Source: CBDFHB01 sp965250115 (GTDB lineage Bacteria > Acidobacteriota > Vicinamibacteria > Marinacidobacterales > SMYC01). From it: a DNA stretch of 64,000 nt. The stretch's first letter is position 1; each line of letters starts with the position of its first letter. The position numbers and the translations under genes were made by a program. A model generated the notes under the pieces. That model was not told the origin of the DNA, made no database searches, and saw only the letters and a list, made by a program, of their open reading frames with translations. Below, one piece after another: positions 53,437-61,575 of the stretch. The stretch is from assembly GCA_965250115.1 (NCBI GenBank), contig CBDFNJ010000002.1, forward strand, positions 1,984,001 through 2,048,000. The letters are read 5' to 3'.

Positions 53437-56400
53437 ATGGCTCTGAACAAAGACCGGATCTTCAAAGCGGCGGACAAATATATCCGCTCGAACAAGATCG
53501 AAAAAGCCATCAACGAATATGAGACATGGCTCAAGGAGAACAAGAAGGACTGGAACACGGTCCGCATCGTCGGAGACCTCTACGCGCGGATCGGGCGTAA
53601 CGACGAAGCCATAAAGAAGTACGCACAAGTCGCGGACAATTATCGGCGCGACGGTTTCAACGTCCGGGCCATTGCGACTCACAAGATGATTCTGCGGCTC
53701 GATCCCGCCAGCGAGGTAGCGATGCGCAGCCTCGCCGAGCTTCAGGCCGAGGAAGGCCTTCTGATGGAGGCGAAGTCGCACTATCAGACGCTCGTCGAGC
53801 TCTACAACAAGCAGGGGCACAAGCGTCTCGCCTCCGAGGTCTTCAAGAAGCTCGCGGAGATCGATCCTCAGGACGTGAAGATTCGTTACAAGTACGCCGA
53901 GTTCCTGAACAAGCAGGGCAAGGCCGACGAGGCGGCTCGCGAGTACGTCGGAATTGCCGACCAGTTCATTGGCCAGGGGCTCGTCGACGAAGCAATCAAA
54001 ATCCTCGAGCAGGGAAGGCCGCTCGACACGACCGAACCGACGCTCAAAATCAAATTGGCTCAGGCTCTCAGCCTTCATGGCGATCACCCGCAGGCGGTGA
54101 AGATGCTGGAGGAAGTCAGACGGTCGCACCCGGCTGACACCGGCGTTTTAGGACGGCTAGGCGAAGCTTATCTGGCTTCGGGCAATACGGCCGAGGCCGA
54201 GGGGGCGTTCCAACAGCTCATCGACGCTGACCCGACCAATCCCGACAACGTCCTGCGGCTCGCCGGGCTCAGGATCGCACAGTCCAAGTTCGACGCCGCT
54301 CTGGAGCAGTTGACGCCACTCGACGATCAGAAAGTCGGTGCTAACGAGGGGCCGCAGGCGTCAGAGCTCTTGAACAAGGTCCTCGCGAAGGATCCGTATC
54401 ACATCAAGACGCTCCTGAAGCTTGCGGAAGTGCACACGATACTTAAACAGGAGTCCGGTCGAATCGCCGCCTACGACAGCCTTTGCGAAGCCTACAATCG
54501 TGCCGGCGACTTCGAGAAGGCGGTCCAGGTGGCCGAGCAGCTCGTGGAACTGGATCCGGAGAGCTCGCAACACAAGGACCGGCTGAAGTTCCTGAAGTCG
54601 AAGTTGGCCGCGCCCGCGCCGCAGCAAGCACAAGCTGCCACCCACTCGGCCGCACCGCCTCCGCAGGTCCAAGCCGATCATGATCTCCCGGAGCTCGAGG
54701 AAATCGGTGAAGTCGACCTGGGTGACGCGGTCTCGGCGAGCTTCGAGAATGAGCTCTCGCTGGACGAGGTCGGCCAGCCCGCGGCGGCGCTCGCGGCATC
54801 CGTGGACCTCGGCGACGTCGTGGAGCTCACGCAGGAGGATGTCGAGAACGTCAAGGAGAAGCTCACCGAAGCGGAAGTCTTCGTACGCTACGGGCTGGTC
54901 GACAAGGCGATCGCCCAGCTTCTCGACGTCCTGGAAAGCTTCCGTTTTCAAACCGAGTCCAGGGAAAAACTCGTCGAGATTTACAAAGACCAGGGTATGA
55001 ATCGCGAGGCGGGAGAGCAGCTCATACACCTCGCACAGGTCTACGACAAGCTGGGCGACGCCGCCAAAGCGAATGCCGCGCGGGAAGAGGGAGCCGCCTT
55101 GAATCTCGCGCTCGCAGCCCAGGCGGCGACCGCGGAGCTCGCCGCCCAAGAGGAGATCGAGCTCACGCTCGAGCAGGGGACTCAGTCGGAGCTCGGAGAC
55201 ATCGGCATCGAGGTCGACGCGCCACTCGGGGATGACTTCGCTTTGCCTGCCGAGGAGGTCGAGGAAGACTTCGAGCTTCCCGTCGAGCTAGAGGTGGCGC
55301 CGCCTTCTGAGGTGTCCGAAGAAGTACCTTTCGAGGTAGACCTTGGCGAAGAGGCCGAGATGGAGCTCGGCGTCGAGGCGGGATTTGAAGAGGCCCCCGC
55401 ACAGGACGAGGAGATTCCCGTATCTCTCGACGAGGCTCTCCCCGATTTCACCGAGATCACTACGAGCTCGGAGCCTGAACACTCCGCGAGCATCGACAGC
55501 GTCGACGAGGAAATCGATATCGATTTGGAGGCTTCCGCGGAGGACATCGCTTTCTCGGTGGACTCGGATGTGGCGCCGGAGGAGGCCGAACAAGAGGTTC
55601 TCTTGCCGCCCATCGAGGAGACGGGGGACGTCGAGGTTTCTCTACCTTCCGAAGACGAGTCGGATGTCGGGCTGCCAGCCGAGGCTGCGGTCGACGAGGA
55701 GTTCTCGGTCGAGATTGGTGACGGTGAGGAGTTTTCGGCCGACCTGTCCGATGACGCGGACGAAGGTGCGTTGCTGTCGCAGTCGCTCGACCAAGTGTCT
55801 AATGAATCATCGAGCGCCGATATTGAGATCGATATTCCCGCCGTCGAAGACGTCGAGCTGCCCGACGAGGAGCCGGTATTCGATCCCGCGCCGGAACCAG
55901 TCTACGTTCCCGAGCCGCCGCCCGCTCCCGATCCCGAGCCTGTCGCCTCCGCCGCTGTCGTGCCTGCGCGAGCTCCGGTACCCGCTGCTCCTGGTCCGCC
56001 AGCGAGTCCTTTGGCCGCGGAGCTATCGGAAGTGGACGAGTACATCGCTCTGGGGCTCTACGAAGATGCTCGGGACACTCTCCGAGACCTCCTCAAAAAG
56101 AACCCCGGGGATGCGGATGTCGTCGCCAAGCTCGAGGAGCTCGGCTTCTCGGCCGCGCAGGAAGAGGTGGAACAACCCACCGGCCTCGCCAGCGGTCGCG
56201 TTCCCGAGCCCCCCGTGGCTTTCAAGCCACCGCCTGGCGCCGAGGCGCGTGCCTCCGCCCCCATCTTCGAGCCTGCGCCCGAGCCCGAGGAAGAGCCAAT
56301 CGGGATCGAATCCCTCGTCGACTCACCCCAGCCCGTCGCACAGGCCTTCGGTACGGTCGCCTCTTCCGAGAACGAATTCATCGACCTCGCGTCCGAGCTC

Positions 56401-56907
56401 TCCGATGGGATCTTCGGCACACACAGCGCCGTTGAGGAAGAGGCCGAGGTGGAAGGCCCGCTCACGGACCCCGGTCTCGAGCAGATTTTCCGGGAGTTTC
56501 GAAAGGGCGTGGAGAAGCAGCTCGGTACCGAAGACTACGACACGCGCTACAATTTGGGCATCGCGTACAAAGAGATGGGCTTGTTGGACGAAGCCATCGC
56601 TGAGTTCCAGCTCGCCGCGAAGGACGAGGTGCGAGGTCTCGAATGCTGCAGCATGTTGGGCTTGTGTTTCATAGAAAAGGGCATGCCCGATATCGCCATC
56701 AAGTGGTTTTCGAAGGGACTCGATATACCAGGACGGCGAGACGAGGAATATCATGGTCTTCGTTACGACTTGGCTCAAGCCTATGAGGCAGCTAACCAGC
56801 GCGACCGGGCTTTGCAGCTCTACATGGAGGTCTATCGCGAGAACGCGCGCTTCCGAGACGTGGGAGAGCGTGTACGCGAGCTGCAGGCGGCACTCAACGC
56901 CAAGTGA
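53437..56907 (+). CDS. Giant acidic TPR scaffold protein
   Basis: The 1156-residue protein has about nine N-terminal TPR units (1-390), then a Pro/Ala linker and a second TPR-like block (about 460-560). A long Glu/Asp/Val-rich low-complexity region follows (about 560-850), then a Pro-rich stretch, a short LGLYEDARDTLRDLLKKNPG repeat, another Pro/Glu linker and a C-terminal TPR block (about 1000-1156). It has no signal peptide or membrane helix, so it is cytoplasmic. TTG 53428 would add three residues. The layout suggests a flexible scaffold, somewhat like FimV-type proteins without their membrane part. Function unknown. Confidence 0.8.
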   Translation: MALNKDRIFKAADKYIRSNKIEKAINEYETWLKENKKDWNTVRIVGDLYARIGRNDEAIKKYAQVADNYRRDGFNVRAIATHKMILRLDPASEVAMRSLAELQAEEGLLMEAKSHYQTLVELYNKQGHKRLASEVFKKLAEIDPQDVKIRYKYAEFLNKQGKADEAAREYVGIADQFIGQGLVDEAIKILEQGRPLDTTEPTLKIKLAQALSLHGDHPQAVKMLEEVRRSHPADTGVLGRLGEAYLASGNTAEAEGAFQQLIDADPTNPDNVLRLAGLRIAQSKFDAALEQLTPLDDQKVGANEGPQASELLNKVLAKDPYHIKTLLKLAEVHTILKQESGRIAAYDSLCEAYNRAGDFEKAVQVAEQLVELDPESSQHKDRLKFLKSKLAAPAPQQAQAATHSAAPPPQVQADHDLPELEEIGEVDLGDAVSASFENELSLDEVGQPAAALAASVDLGDVVELTQEDVENVKEKLTEAEVFVRYGLVDKAIAQLLDVLESFRFQTESREKLVEIYKDQGMNREAGEQLIHLAQVYDKLGDAAKANAAREEGAALNLALAAQAATAELAAQEEIELTLEQGTQSELGDIGIEVDAPLGDDFALPAEEVEEDFELPVELEVAPPSEVSEEVPFEVDLGEEAEMELGVEAGFEEAPAQDEEIPVSLDEALPDFTEITTSSEPEHSASIDSVDEEIDIDLEASAEDIAFSVDSDVAPEEAEQEVLLPPIEETGDVEVSLPSEDESDVGLPAEAAVDEEFSVEIGDGEEFSADLSDDADEGALLSQSLDQVSNESSSADIEIDIPAVEDVELPDEEPVFDPAPEPVYVPEPPPAPDPEPVASAAVVPARAPVPAAPGPPASPLAAELSEVDEYIALGLYEDARDTLRDLLKKNPGDADVVAKLEELGFSAAQEEVEQPTGLASGRVPEPPVAFKPPPGAEARASAPIFEPAPEPEEEPIGIESLVDSPQPVAQAFGTVASSENEFIDLASELSDGIFGTHSAVEEEAEVEGPLTDPGLEQIFREFRKGVEKQLGTEDYDTRYNLGIAYKEMGLLDEAIAEFQLAAKDEVRGLECCSMLGLCFIEKGMPDIAIKWFSKGLDIPGRRDEEYHGLRYDLAQAYEAANQRDRALQLYMEVYRENARFRDVGERVRELQAALNAK

Positions 56908-56923
56908 AGTTTCCTCTAGCGTT

Positions 56924-57415
56924 ATGGGAGACCGACAGTGGTTCATACTCTACGTGCTGGTTTGCCTCGAAGTCGGTATCTTTCTGGCACTGGTTCCGTG
57001 GTCGGCCGTCTGGGAGAGGAACTACTTCCTGGAGGCCTATCCTAGTTTGCGGTCGGTCGTGCTCGCGCCTACGTTTCGTGGAGCGGTGGCTGGGCTCGGG
57101 CTGGCCAACATTTATTTGGGGCTAAACGAAGTTTTGGGGCGGTTGCGTAGCGGACGCAACCGAGCCCCGTCCCTCGCGCGGCAAGAGCACGGAGACACAA
57201 CGTCGCTTCGCGAGGCGGAGCGTGCCCTTCGCCGTGTCCGAAGAGCATTCCTAGCTCGCGAACCTGCCCGCGCCCCGCGCAATCATGAAGCCCCACGAGC
57301 TTGTGGACCGCGTCGGTCCGCATGCGACCGCGGATGTCGTCAAGCCGCTCCTCGATCATCCGGATACGGACGAATCTCACTTGCTCCGGCTCCTGCGCAA
57401 GCGCGAGCTGTCTAG
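56924..57415 (+). CDS. Small membrane protein of unknown function
   Basis: The N-terminal 75 residues (starting MGDRQWFILYVLVCLEVGIF) hold one clear hydrophobic segment (about 6-24) and a second, weaker one near 48-66 (FRGAVAGLGLANIYLGL), and look well coded. The frame then becomes Arg-rich and runs 131 bases into the next gene, so the true C-terminus may be earlier, through a frameshift or unusual end near 57140-57260. A strong hairpin (57136-57168) lies in this doubtful part. No family recognised. Confidence 0.5.
   Translation: MGDRQWFILYVLVCLEVGIFLALVPWSAVWERNYFLEAYPSLRSVVLAPTFRGAVAGLGLANIYLGLNEVLGRLRSGRNRAPSLARQEHGDTTSLREAERALRRVRRAFLAREPARAPRNHEAPRACGPRRSACDRGCRQAAPRSSGYGRISLAPAPAQARAV
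57136..57168. other. Strong GC-rich hairpin
   Basis: GGTTGCGT (57141-57148) pairs with ACGCAACC (57154-57161) around AGCGG, and the outer GGGGC (57136-57140) pairs with GCCCC (57164-57168) across a two-base bulge, giving 13 pairs. No T-run follows on the plus strand. It sits in the doubtful C-terminal part of the small membrane protein gene, and could be an RNA processing or termination structure, or a REP-like element. Confidence 0.55.
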
Positions 57416-58011
57416 CTCCGTGATCGAGGCGCTCGCACGCCACGATCGCTGGGGGCGGCGTCATGTCGTGCGCACCGCAGTCGTCAACCATCCCAAGACA
57501 CCGCGCACACTCGCGCTCCGATTGCTTTCGCTACTGTTTTGGAAGGAGCAGCTTCGGGTCGCGAAGAACATGCGTCTCGCGATGCCGCTTCGCATGGCGG
57601 CCGAGAATCGTCTCAAGGAACGACTTCCCGATCTTGAGGTCGGCGAAAGAATAAGCCTGGCCCGCACTGTTCCCCCGGTCTCTCGTGGCCGTGTTGGCGA
57701 GCGAGCCCGAGCCCCGATTGATCCAGGCGCTCCTCCAGAATCCACGAGCCAGGGAAGTGGACGTCGTAGGCATCGTCGTCCGGGATTCAACCCCCGCGGC
57801 GGTGCTGCGTGTCGTCGCCCAGAGCGAGCGCTGGGTCAGTCGGCCACCCGTAAAATTGGGACTCCTTCGCCATCCGAGTACACCGGTCCACGTCGCCTTG
57901 TCGTTGCTCGAGCGCATTTCGCCTCGCGATCTGAGGAAACTGGTTGCCGGGCAAGAGCTGCCGCGAATCGTCGCTCTGCGCGCGAGGCGGATACTCGATG
58001 GCGAGCTATAA
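57285..58011 (+). pseudogene. Repeat-helical protein (HEAT/variant-Leu-rich-like) with a C5 frameshift
   Basis: From ATG 57285 the frame encodes helical repeats (VVNHPKTPRTLALRLLSLLF) up to GERISLARTV. At CCCCC (57670-57674) the coding frame changes and continues as RSLVAVLASEPEPRLIQALL to a stop at 58011 (ending ARRILDGEL). Dropping one C gives a single 241-residue protein. Its motif HPSTPVHVALSLLERISPRD is shared with the C-terminus of the protein at 58961 (NPKTPPEVSTKLLQRVKDRD), so the two are related. The shift may be real or a sequencing error in the homopolymer. Function unknown. Confidence 0.75.
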
Positions 58012-58161
58012 GCTTACGCGCGCGGCGCCTAACACCCGCGTTGACAGGGGGATCCGGGTCTGACACAATTGGCTTGTCGGGAGCGTAGCAGCAAAAATGC
58101 CCTACTCTGAACGGGATAGGGGGCTCAACCCCTTCCCTTCCGGACAATCCTGGCTCGGATT

Positions 58162-58947
58162 TTGAATTCCGTGGCGTCGCTGAGCGAGAAGCTGAGACTC
58201 GAGCGTGAGCTCCGCGGAATCAGTCTCAAGCAAATCGCCGAGGAAACGAAGATCGGAGTCCGCTTTCTCGAGGCTCTCGAAGAGAATCGCATCGATCTGA
58301 TCCCGGGAGAGTTTTATCGCCGCTCCTATCTGCGTGCCTACGCGCGCTACCTCGGGTTGGACGAAGAGCGCGCTCTCAATGCTTACGATTTCGCTCATCA
58401 GGCGGCCACCGAGAACGGAGATGGGACCGAGGAATCCAAGCGGGGGAGCGGCGCGCCTTGGCTGAAGTGGGTCCTTGGCGCCGCCGTACTATTGGGCTTG
58501 TCTGCCACGATGCTCTTGAAACCCGAGCCCTCGGTATCTTCGGAATCACCGCCGCCGGCGGCCCTCGAGCCCCGTCCTCCCGCGCGAACGCGAGTGCCGG
58601 AGAGACGAGCTCCAGCCGACGAGGTGCCCGTCATTCCCGGCTTGCCCTTGGCGGAAACGGACGCCACTAGCGGACTGAGGGTTGTCCTCTCCGTCGACGA
58701 GTCCTGTTGGCTCGAGATACAAGCCGATGGTGAGATCGTGTCGAGTGGGCTCAAGGACGGGGGCTTCCGAAAGGAAGTCAGCGCCTCGAGAGAAGTGAAG
58801 CTATGGCTCGGAAACGCCGGCGGAGTATCGGTGTGGCTCAACGGGAGGCCAGCAAGAGCTCTCGGTCGCACCGGTCAGGTTCGGAAGGACCTTTCCATCA
58901 CGCCGGAAAACTACATGGAGTTTCTGGCCGCCGAGGGTAGCTCATGA
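58162..58947 (+). CDS. RodZ-like HTH/DUF4115 membrane protein
   Basis: The 261-residue protein has an N-terminal helix-turn-helix of the HTH_25 type (LRLERELRGISLKQIAEETK; EFYRRSYLRAYARYLGLDEE), one membrane helix (about 97-115), a Pro-rich periplasmic linker and a C-terminal DUF4115 domain (DESCWLEIQADGEIVSSGL; LGNAGGVSVWLNGRP). This is the RodZ layout; RodZ links MreB to the cell-wall elongation machinery. No mreB is present. The start is TTG 58162; GTG 58171 is an alternative. It stands between the two related repeat proteins. Confidence 0.82.
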   Translation: MNSVASLSEKLRLERELRGISLKQIAEETKIGVRFLEALEENRIDLIPGEFYRRSYLRAYARYLGLDEERALNAYDFAHQAATENGDGTEESKRGSGAPWLKWVLGAAVLLGLSATMLLKPEPSVSSESPPPAALEPRPPARTRVPERRAPADEVPVIPGLPLAETDATSGLRVVLSVDESCWLEIQADGEIVSSGLKDGGFRKEVSASREVKLWLGNAGGVSVWLNGRPARALGRTGQVRKDLSITPENYMEFLAAEGSS

Positions 58948-58960
58948 TGTTGGGGCTCGC

Positions 58961-60025
58961 GTGACATCTCCGCTCGTAATCCAGTTCAGGAAGGGCGGCG
59001 TTTCGAAAGACGTCCGCATGACGGCGGCGAGCGGAGCCCTACCGCTCAAGCCCTCCGATCAAATCGAGCTTCTGTATCTGCTCACCCGGGACAAGGACGA
59101 GGAGATTAGCGGTACCGCGGAGAGGAGCCTCCTTGAAGTCGACGATGAAGCTCTCGTCGGCGTGCTGAAGGATGCGAGTGTCCCGGAACAAGTGCTCGCC
59201 TTCTACGGGAAAAGAACCGAGTCGGACGACGTCCAGCAAGCGATCGTGCGTAACCCGACGACGCCGGACGAGACCATTCGGATCCTCGTACCGAAACTAT
59301 CGGAGGCGAATCTGGAGTTCATCGTCGTCAATCAAACCCGATTGCTGCGACATGCACCGATCATCGAAGTCCTCGAGGCCAACGAGAATCTCAGCTCCGA
59401 TCAACTGCGTCGCATAGGCGAGCTGAAATTCGACTTCAAGCTCGACCGTCTGCCCGAGAAACCGGTCGCAACGGCTCCGCCGACCGAGCCGCTGAAGCTC
59501 GATCTGGGGCAGGGGCCCGCCGAAGAGGAGGGCCCACCGCCCAAGTCGAAGGAGGAAGCGCAGGAGCACTACACCCGCGCGGAAGAAGGCGAGCTGAGCG
59601 AGGAAGAAGAGGAAGAGCGCAAGAGCATCTTCGAGCGGCTCTACACCATGTCGGCCGCGGAGAAGATGATGGAAGCGCTCAAGGGCGGTAGGGAAGCGCG
59701 TATGATGCTCATTCGCGACAGGAATCGCACGGTTTGGAGCGCCGTTTTATCGAGTCCCAAGATGAACGAATCCGACGCGGAACACATCGCGAAGATGCGT
59801 AATGTGGCACCCGACGTGCTGCGCGAAATCAGCAAGAACCGTCAATGGGTCAAGAGCTATTCGGTCACCCACGAGCTCGTGAAGAACCCCAAGACGCCGC
59901 CCGAAGTATCGACGAAGCTACTCCAGAGGGTCAAGGATCGTGATCTCAAATTCCTCGTCCGAGACCGGAACGTTCCCGAGCAGGTGAGAAGAATCGCACG
60001 AAAGCGAACCCAGGTATCGAAGTAG
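58961..60025 (+). CDS. Repeat-helical protein with a charged central linker
   Basis: The 354-residue protein has helical repeats in both halves (LKDASVPEQVLAFYGKRTES; IVRNPTTPDETIRILVPKLS; LVKNPKTPPEVSTKLLQRVK) with a Glu-rich linker (about 185-225). The NPxTP repeats are the same type as in the gene at 57285, and resemble HEAT-like or variant leucine-rich helical arrays used for protein binding. It has no signal peptide. The start is GTG 58961, 13 bases after the RodZ-like gene; the J-domain gene follows after five bases. Function unknown. Confidence 0.75.
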   Translation: MTSPLVIQFRKGGVSKDVRMTAASGALPLKPSDQIELLYLLTRDKDEEISGTAERSLLEVDDEALVGVLKDASVPEQVLAFYGKRTESDDVQQAIVRNPTTPDETIRILVPKLSEANLEFIVVNQTRLLRHAPIIEVLEANENLSSDQLRRIGELKFDFKLDRLPEKPVATAPPTEPLKLDLGQGPAEEEGPPPKSKEEAQEHYTRAEEGELSEEEEEERKSIFERLYTMSAAEKMMEALKGGREARMMLIRDRNRTVWSAVLSSPKMNESDAEHIAKMRNVAPDVLREISKNRQWVKSYSVTHELVKNPKTPPEVSTKLLQRVKDRDLKFLVRDRNVPEQVRRIARKRTQVSK

Positions 60026-60030
60026 AAGCC

Positions 60031-60648
60031 ATGCCAGACGATTACTACGCGATATTGCAAGTTCCGAAAACCGCGAGATCCGACGAGATCAAGAAAGGCT
60101 ATTTGAAGCTCGCGCGTGACAACCATCCCGATCGGTTCACGGATCCAGAGGAGCGCAGCAAGGCGGACCAACGCTTCCAGCTCATCACGGAGGCCTACAA
60201 TCAGCTGCGTGATGAAAGGCTCCGCCAAGAGTATGATAAAAGCCTTCAGAAGCAGGTACGAACACCCGAGGAGGAGGCACGGCTATATTTCACGAACGGC
60301 GAGCTCAGGGAGCAGTCGAGGGACTTCGAGAACGCCTTGCGCTTCTACTACGAGGCGATGCGCCTGAAGCCCGACGAGCTGGATTACGTGCTTGCCGGCG
60401 GTCGCGTTCTCATGATGGATAAGGCGAAATATCGTCAAGCGGCCGACCTCTTTACGCGTGCCATCGAAGAGCATCCCGACTCACCCGAGCCGCATGTCGA
60501 GCTCGGGGCCGTTTACTCGAAATCGGGCATGCTCTCTCGTGCCAAACGCGTCTACGAGGCAGCGCTCGCGAAATGGCCGCATCATCCAGAGCTGAAACGA
60601 CGCTTCGCCGAAGTAGCGGCGGCGATGGGAAAGTCCCGCCAACGGTAG
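60031..60648 (+). CDS. J-domain protein with TPR repeats
   Basis: The 205-residue protein starts with a DnaJ domain (YYAILQVPKTARSDEIKKGY, HPD motif at 32-34) followed by TPR units (ARLYFTNGELREQSRDFENA; AADLFTRAIEEHPDSPEPHV). The HPD motif implies recruitment and stimulation of an Hsp70. It lacks the Gly/Phe, zinc and C-terminal domains of housekeeping DnaJ, so it is a dedicated co-chaperone, possibly for the neighbouring repeat proteins. Confidence 0.88.
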   Translation: MPDDYYAILQVPKTARSDEIKKGYLKLARDNHPDRFTDPEERSKADQRFQLITEAYNQLRDERLRQEYDKSLQKQVRTPEEEARLYFTNGELREQSRDFENALRFYYEAMRLKPDELDYVLAGGRVLMMDKAKYRQAADLFTRAIEEHPDSPEPHVELGAVYSKSGMLSRAKRVYEAALAKWPHHPELKRRFAEVAAAMGKSRQR

Positions 60649-60666
60649 GAGCGCGGCAACTTGTCG

Positions 60667-61425
60667 ATGAAACTCGAATCTCGTTCGATCAGCGATGTCG
60701 GACGCAAGAGACCACATAACGAGGACAGCTACTGCTCGAGCGACGATCTGGGCCTCTACGTCGTTGCCGACGGGATGGGGGGGCACGCGCACGGCGAAGT
60801 GGCCTCCCGTATCGCTGTGGAGACTGTCGAAGAGTTCATCACACTCACGGCCGGCGATACCGACGTGACGTGGCCCTACGGTATCGACGAGGAGCTGACC
60901 CTCAACGGGAACCGGCTCAAGACCTCCATCCGTTTCGCCAATCAGAAGCTCTTGGAGCACGCCAAATCAAGCTCCGACTGCGAAGGCATGGCGACAACGG
61001 TCGTGGCGGTTATCGTGCAAGACGCTCACGCGGACATCGCGCACGTCGGGGATAGCCGTCTATATCTCGCTCGCGACGGCGGGATCCAGAGCTTGACGAG
61101 CGATCATTCGTGGGTCAACGAACAAGTTCTGTCTGGGGTCATCGACAGCGAGCAGGCGCGTACGCACCCCCTCCGAAACGTTGTTACGCGAGCCCTCGGC
61201 GGCAAGCCCGAACTGGAAGTCGATGTCCAGACCCTCGGTCTCGAGGTGGACGATCGGCTCTTGCTCTGTTCCGACGGGCTCACGACGATGCTCGACGACG
61301 ATGAGATTCTGCGAATCGTTATGGATGGAGATGCGGGGGTCGCGCAGGCGGACACGCTGGTCGAAGCGGCAAACCACAGTGGCGGGGAGGACAACATAAC
61401 GGCTATCCTACTCTGGTTTCATTGA
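60667..61425 (+). CDS. PP2C-family Ser/Thr phosphatase
   Basis: The 252-residue protein has the metal-binding motifs of PPM/PP2C phosphatases: RKRPHNEDSY (Asp20), VVADGMGGHAHGEVAS (Asp35), AHVGDSRLYL, LLLCSDGLTTML and GGEDNITAILL. It probably reverses the action of the downstream Ser/Thr kinase. TTG 60661 would add two residues. A hairpin follows at 61455. Confidence 0.92.
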   Translation: MKLESRSISDVGRKRPHNEDSYCSSDDLGLYVVADGMGGHAHGEVASRIAVETVEEFITLTAGDTDVTWPYGIDEELTLNGNRLKTSIRFANQKLLEHAKSSSDCEGMATTVVAVIVQDAHADIAHVGDSRLYLARDGGIQSLTSDHSWVNEQVLSGVIDSEQARTHPLRNVVTRALGGKPELEVDVQTLGLEVDDRLLLCSDGLTTMLDDDEILRIVMDGDAGVAQADTLVEAANHSGGEDNITAILLWFH

Positions 61426-61454
61426 GTCATGGCTCCCCCCCTTGCCATGTAGAG

Positions 61455-61473
61455 GCGGCCCGTCGCGGGCCGC
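61455..61473. other. Hairpin between the PP2C and kinase genes
   Basis: GCGGCCCG (61455-61462) and CGGGCCGC (61466-61473) form a perfect 8-bp stem with a three-base loop, 30 bases after the PP2C stop. It is followed by AGGAAAA rather than a T-run, so an intrinsic terminator is not clear. Confidence 0.45.
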
Positions 61474-61575
61474 AGGAAAATCTGGAGAGAGACCGGGGGC
61501 CACTGGGCGACGGTGGTACCCTTGGGTCGGCTGTCCGTTTTGCGGACTGGGCCCGGTTCTAGAGCTGATGAGGGA

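Noticed and set aside
54361..55149. 262-codon minus-strand frame opposite the giant TPR gene
   Set aside because: Antisense artefact of a repetitive, GC-rich coding sequence.
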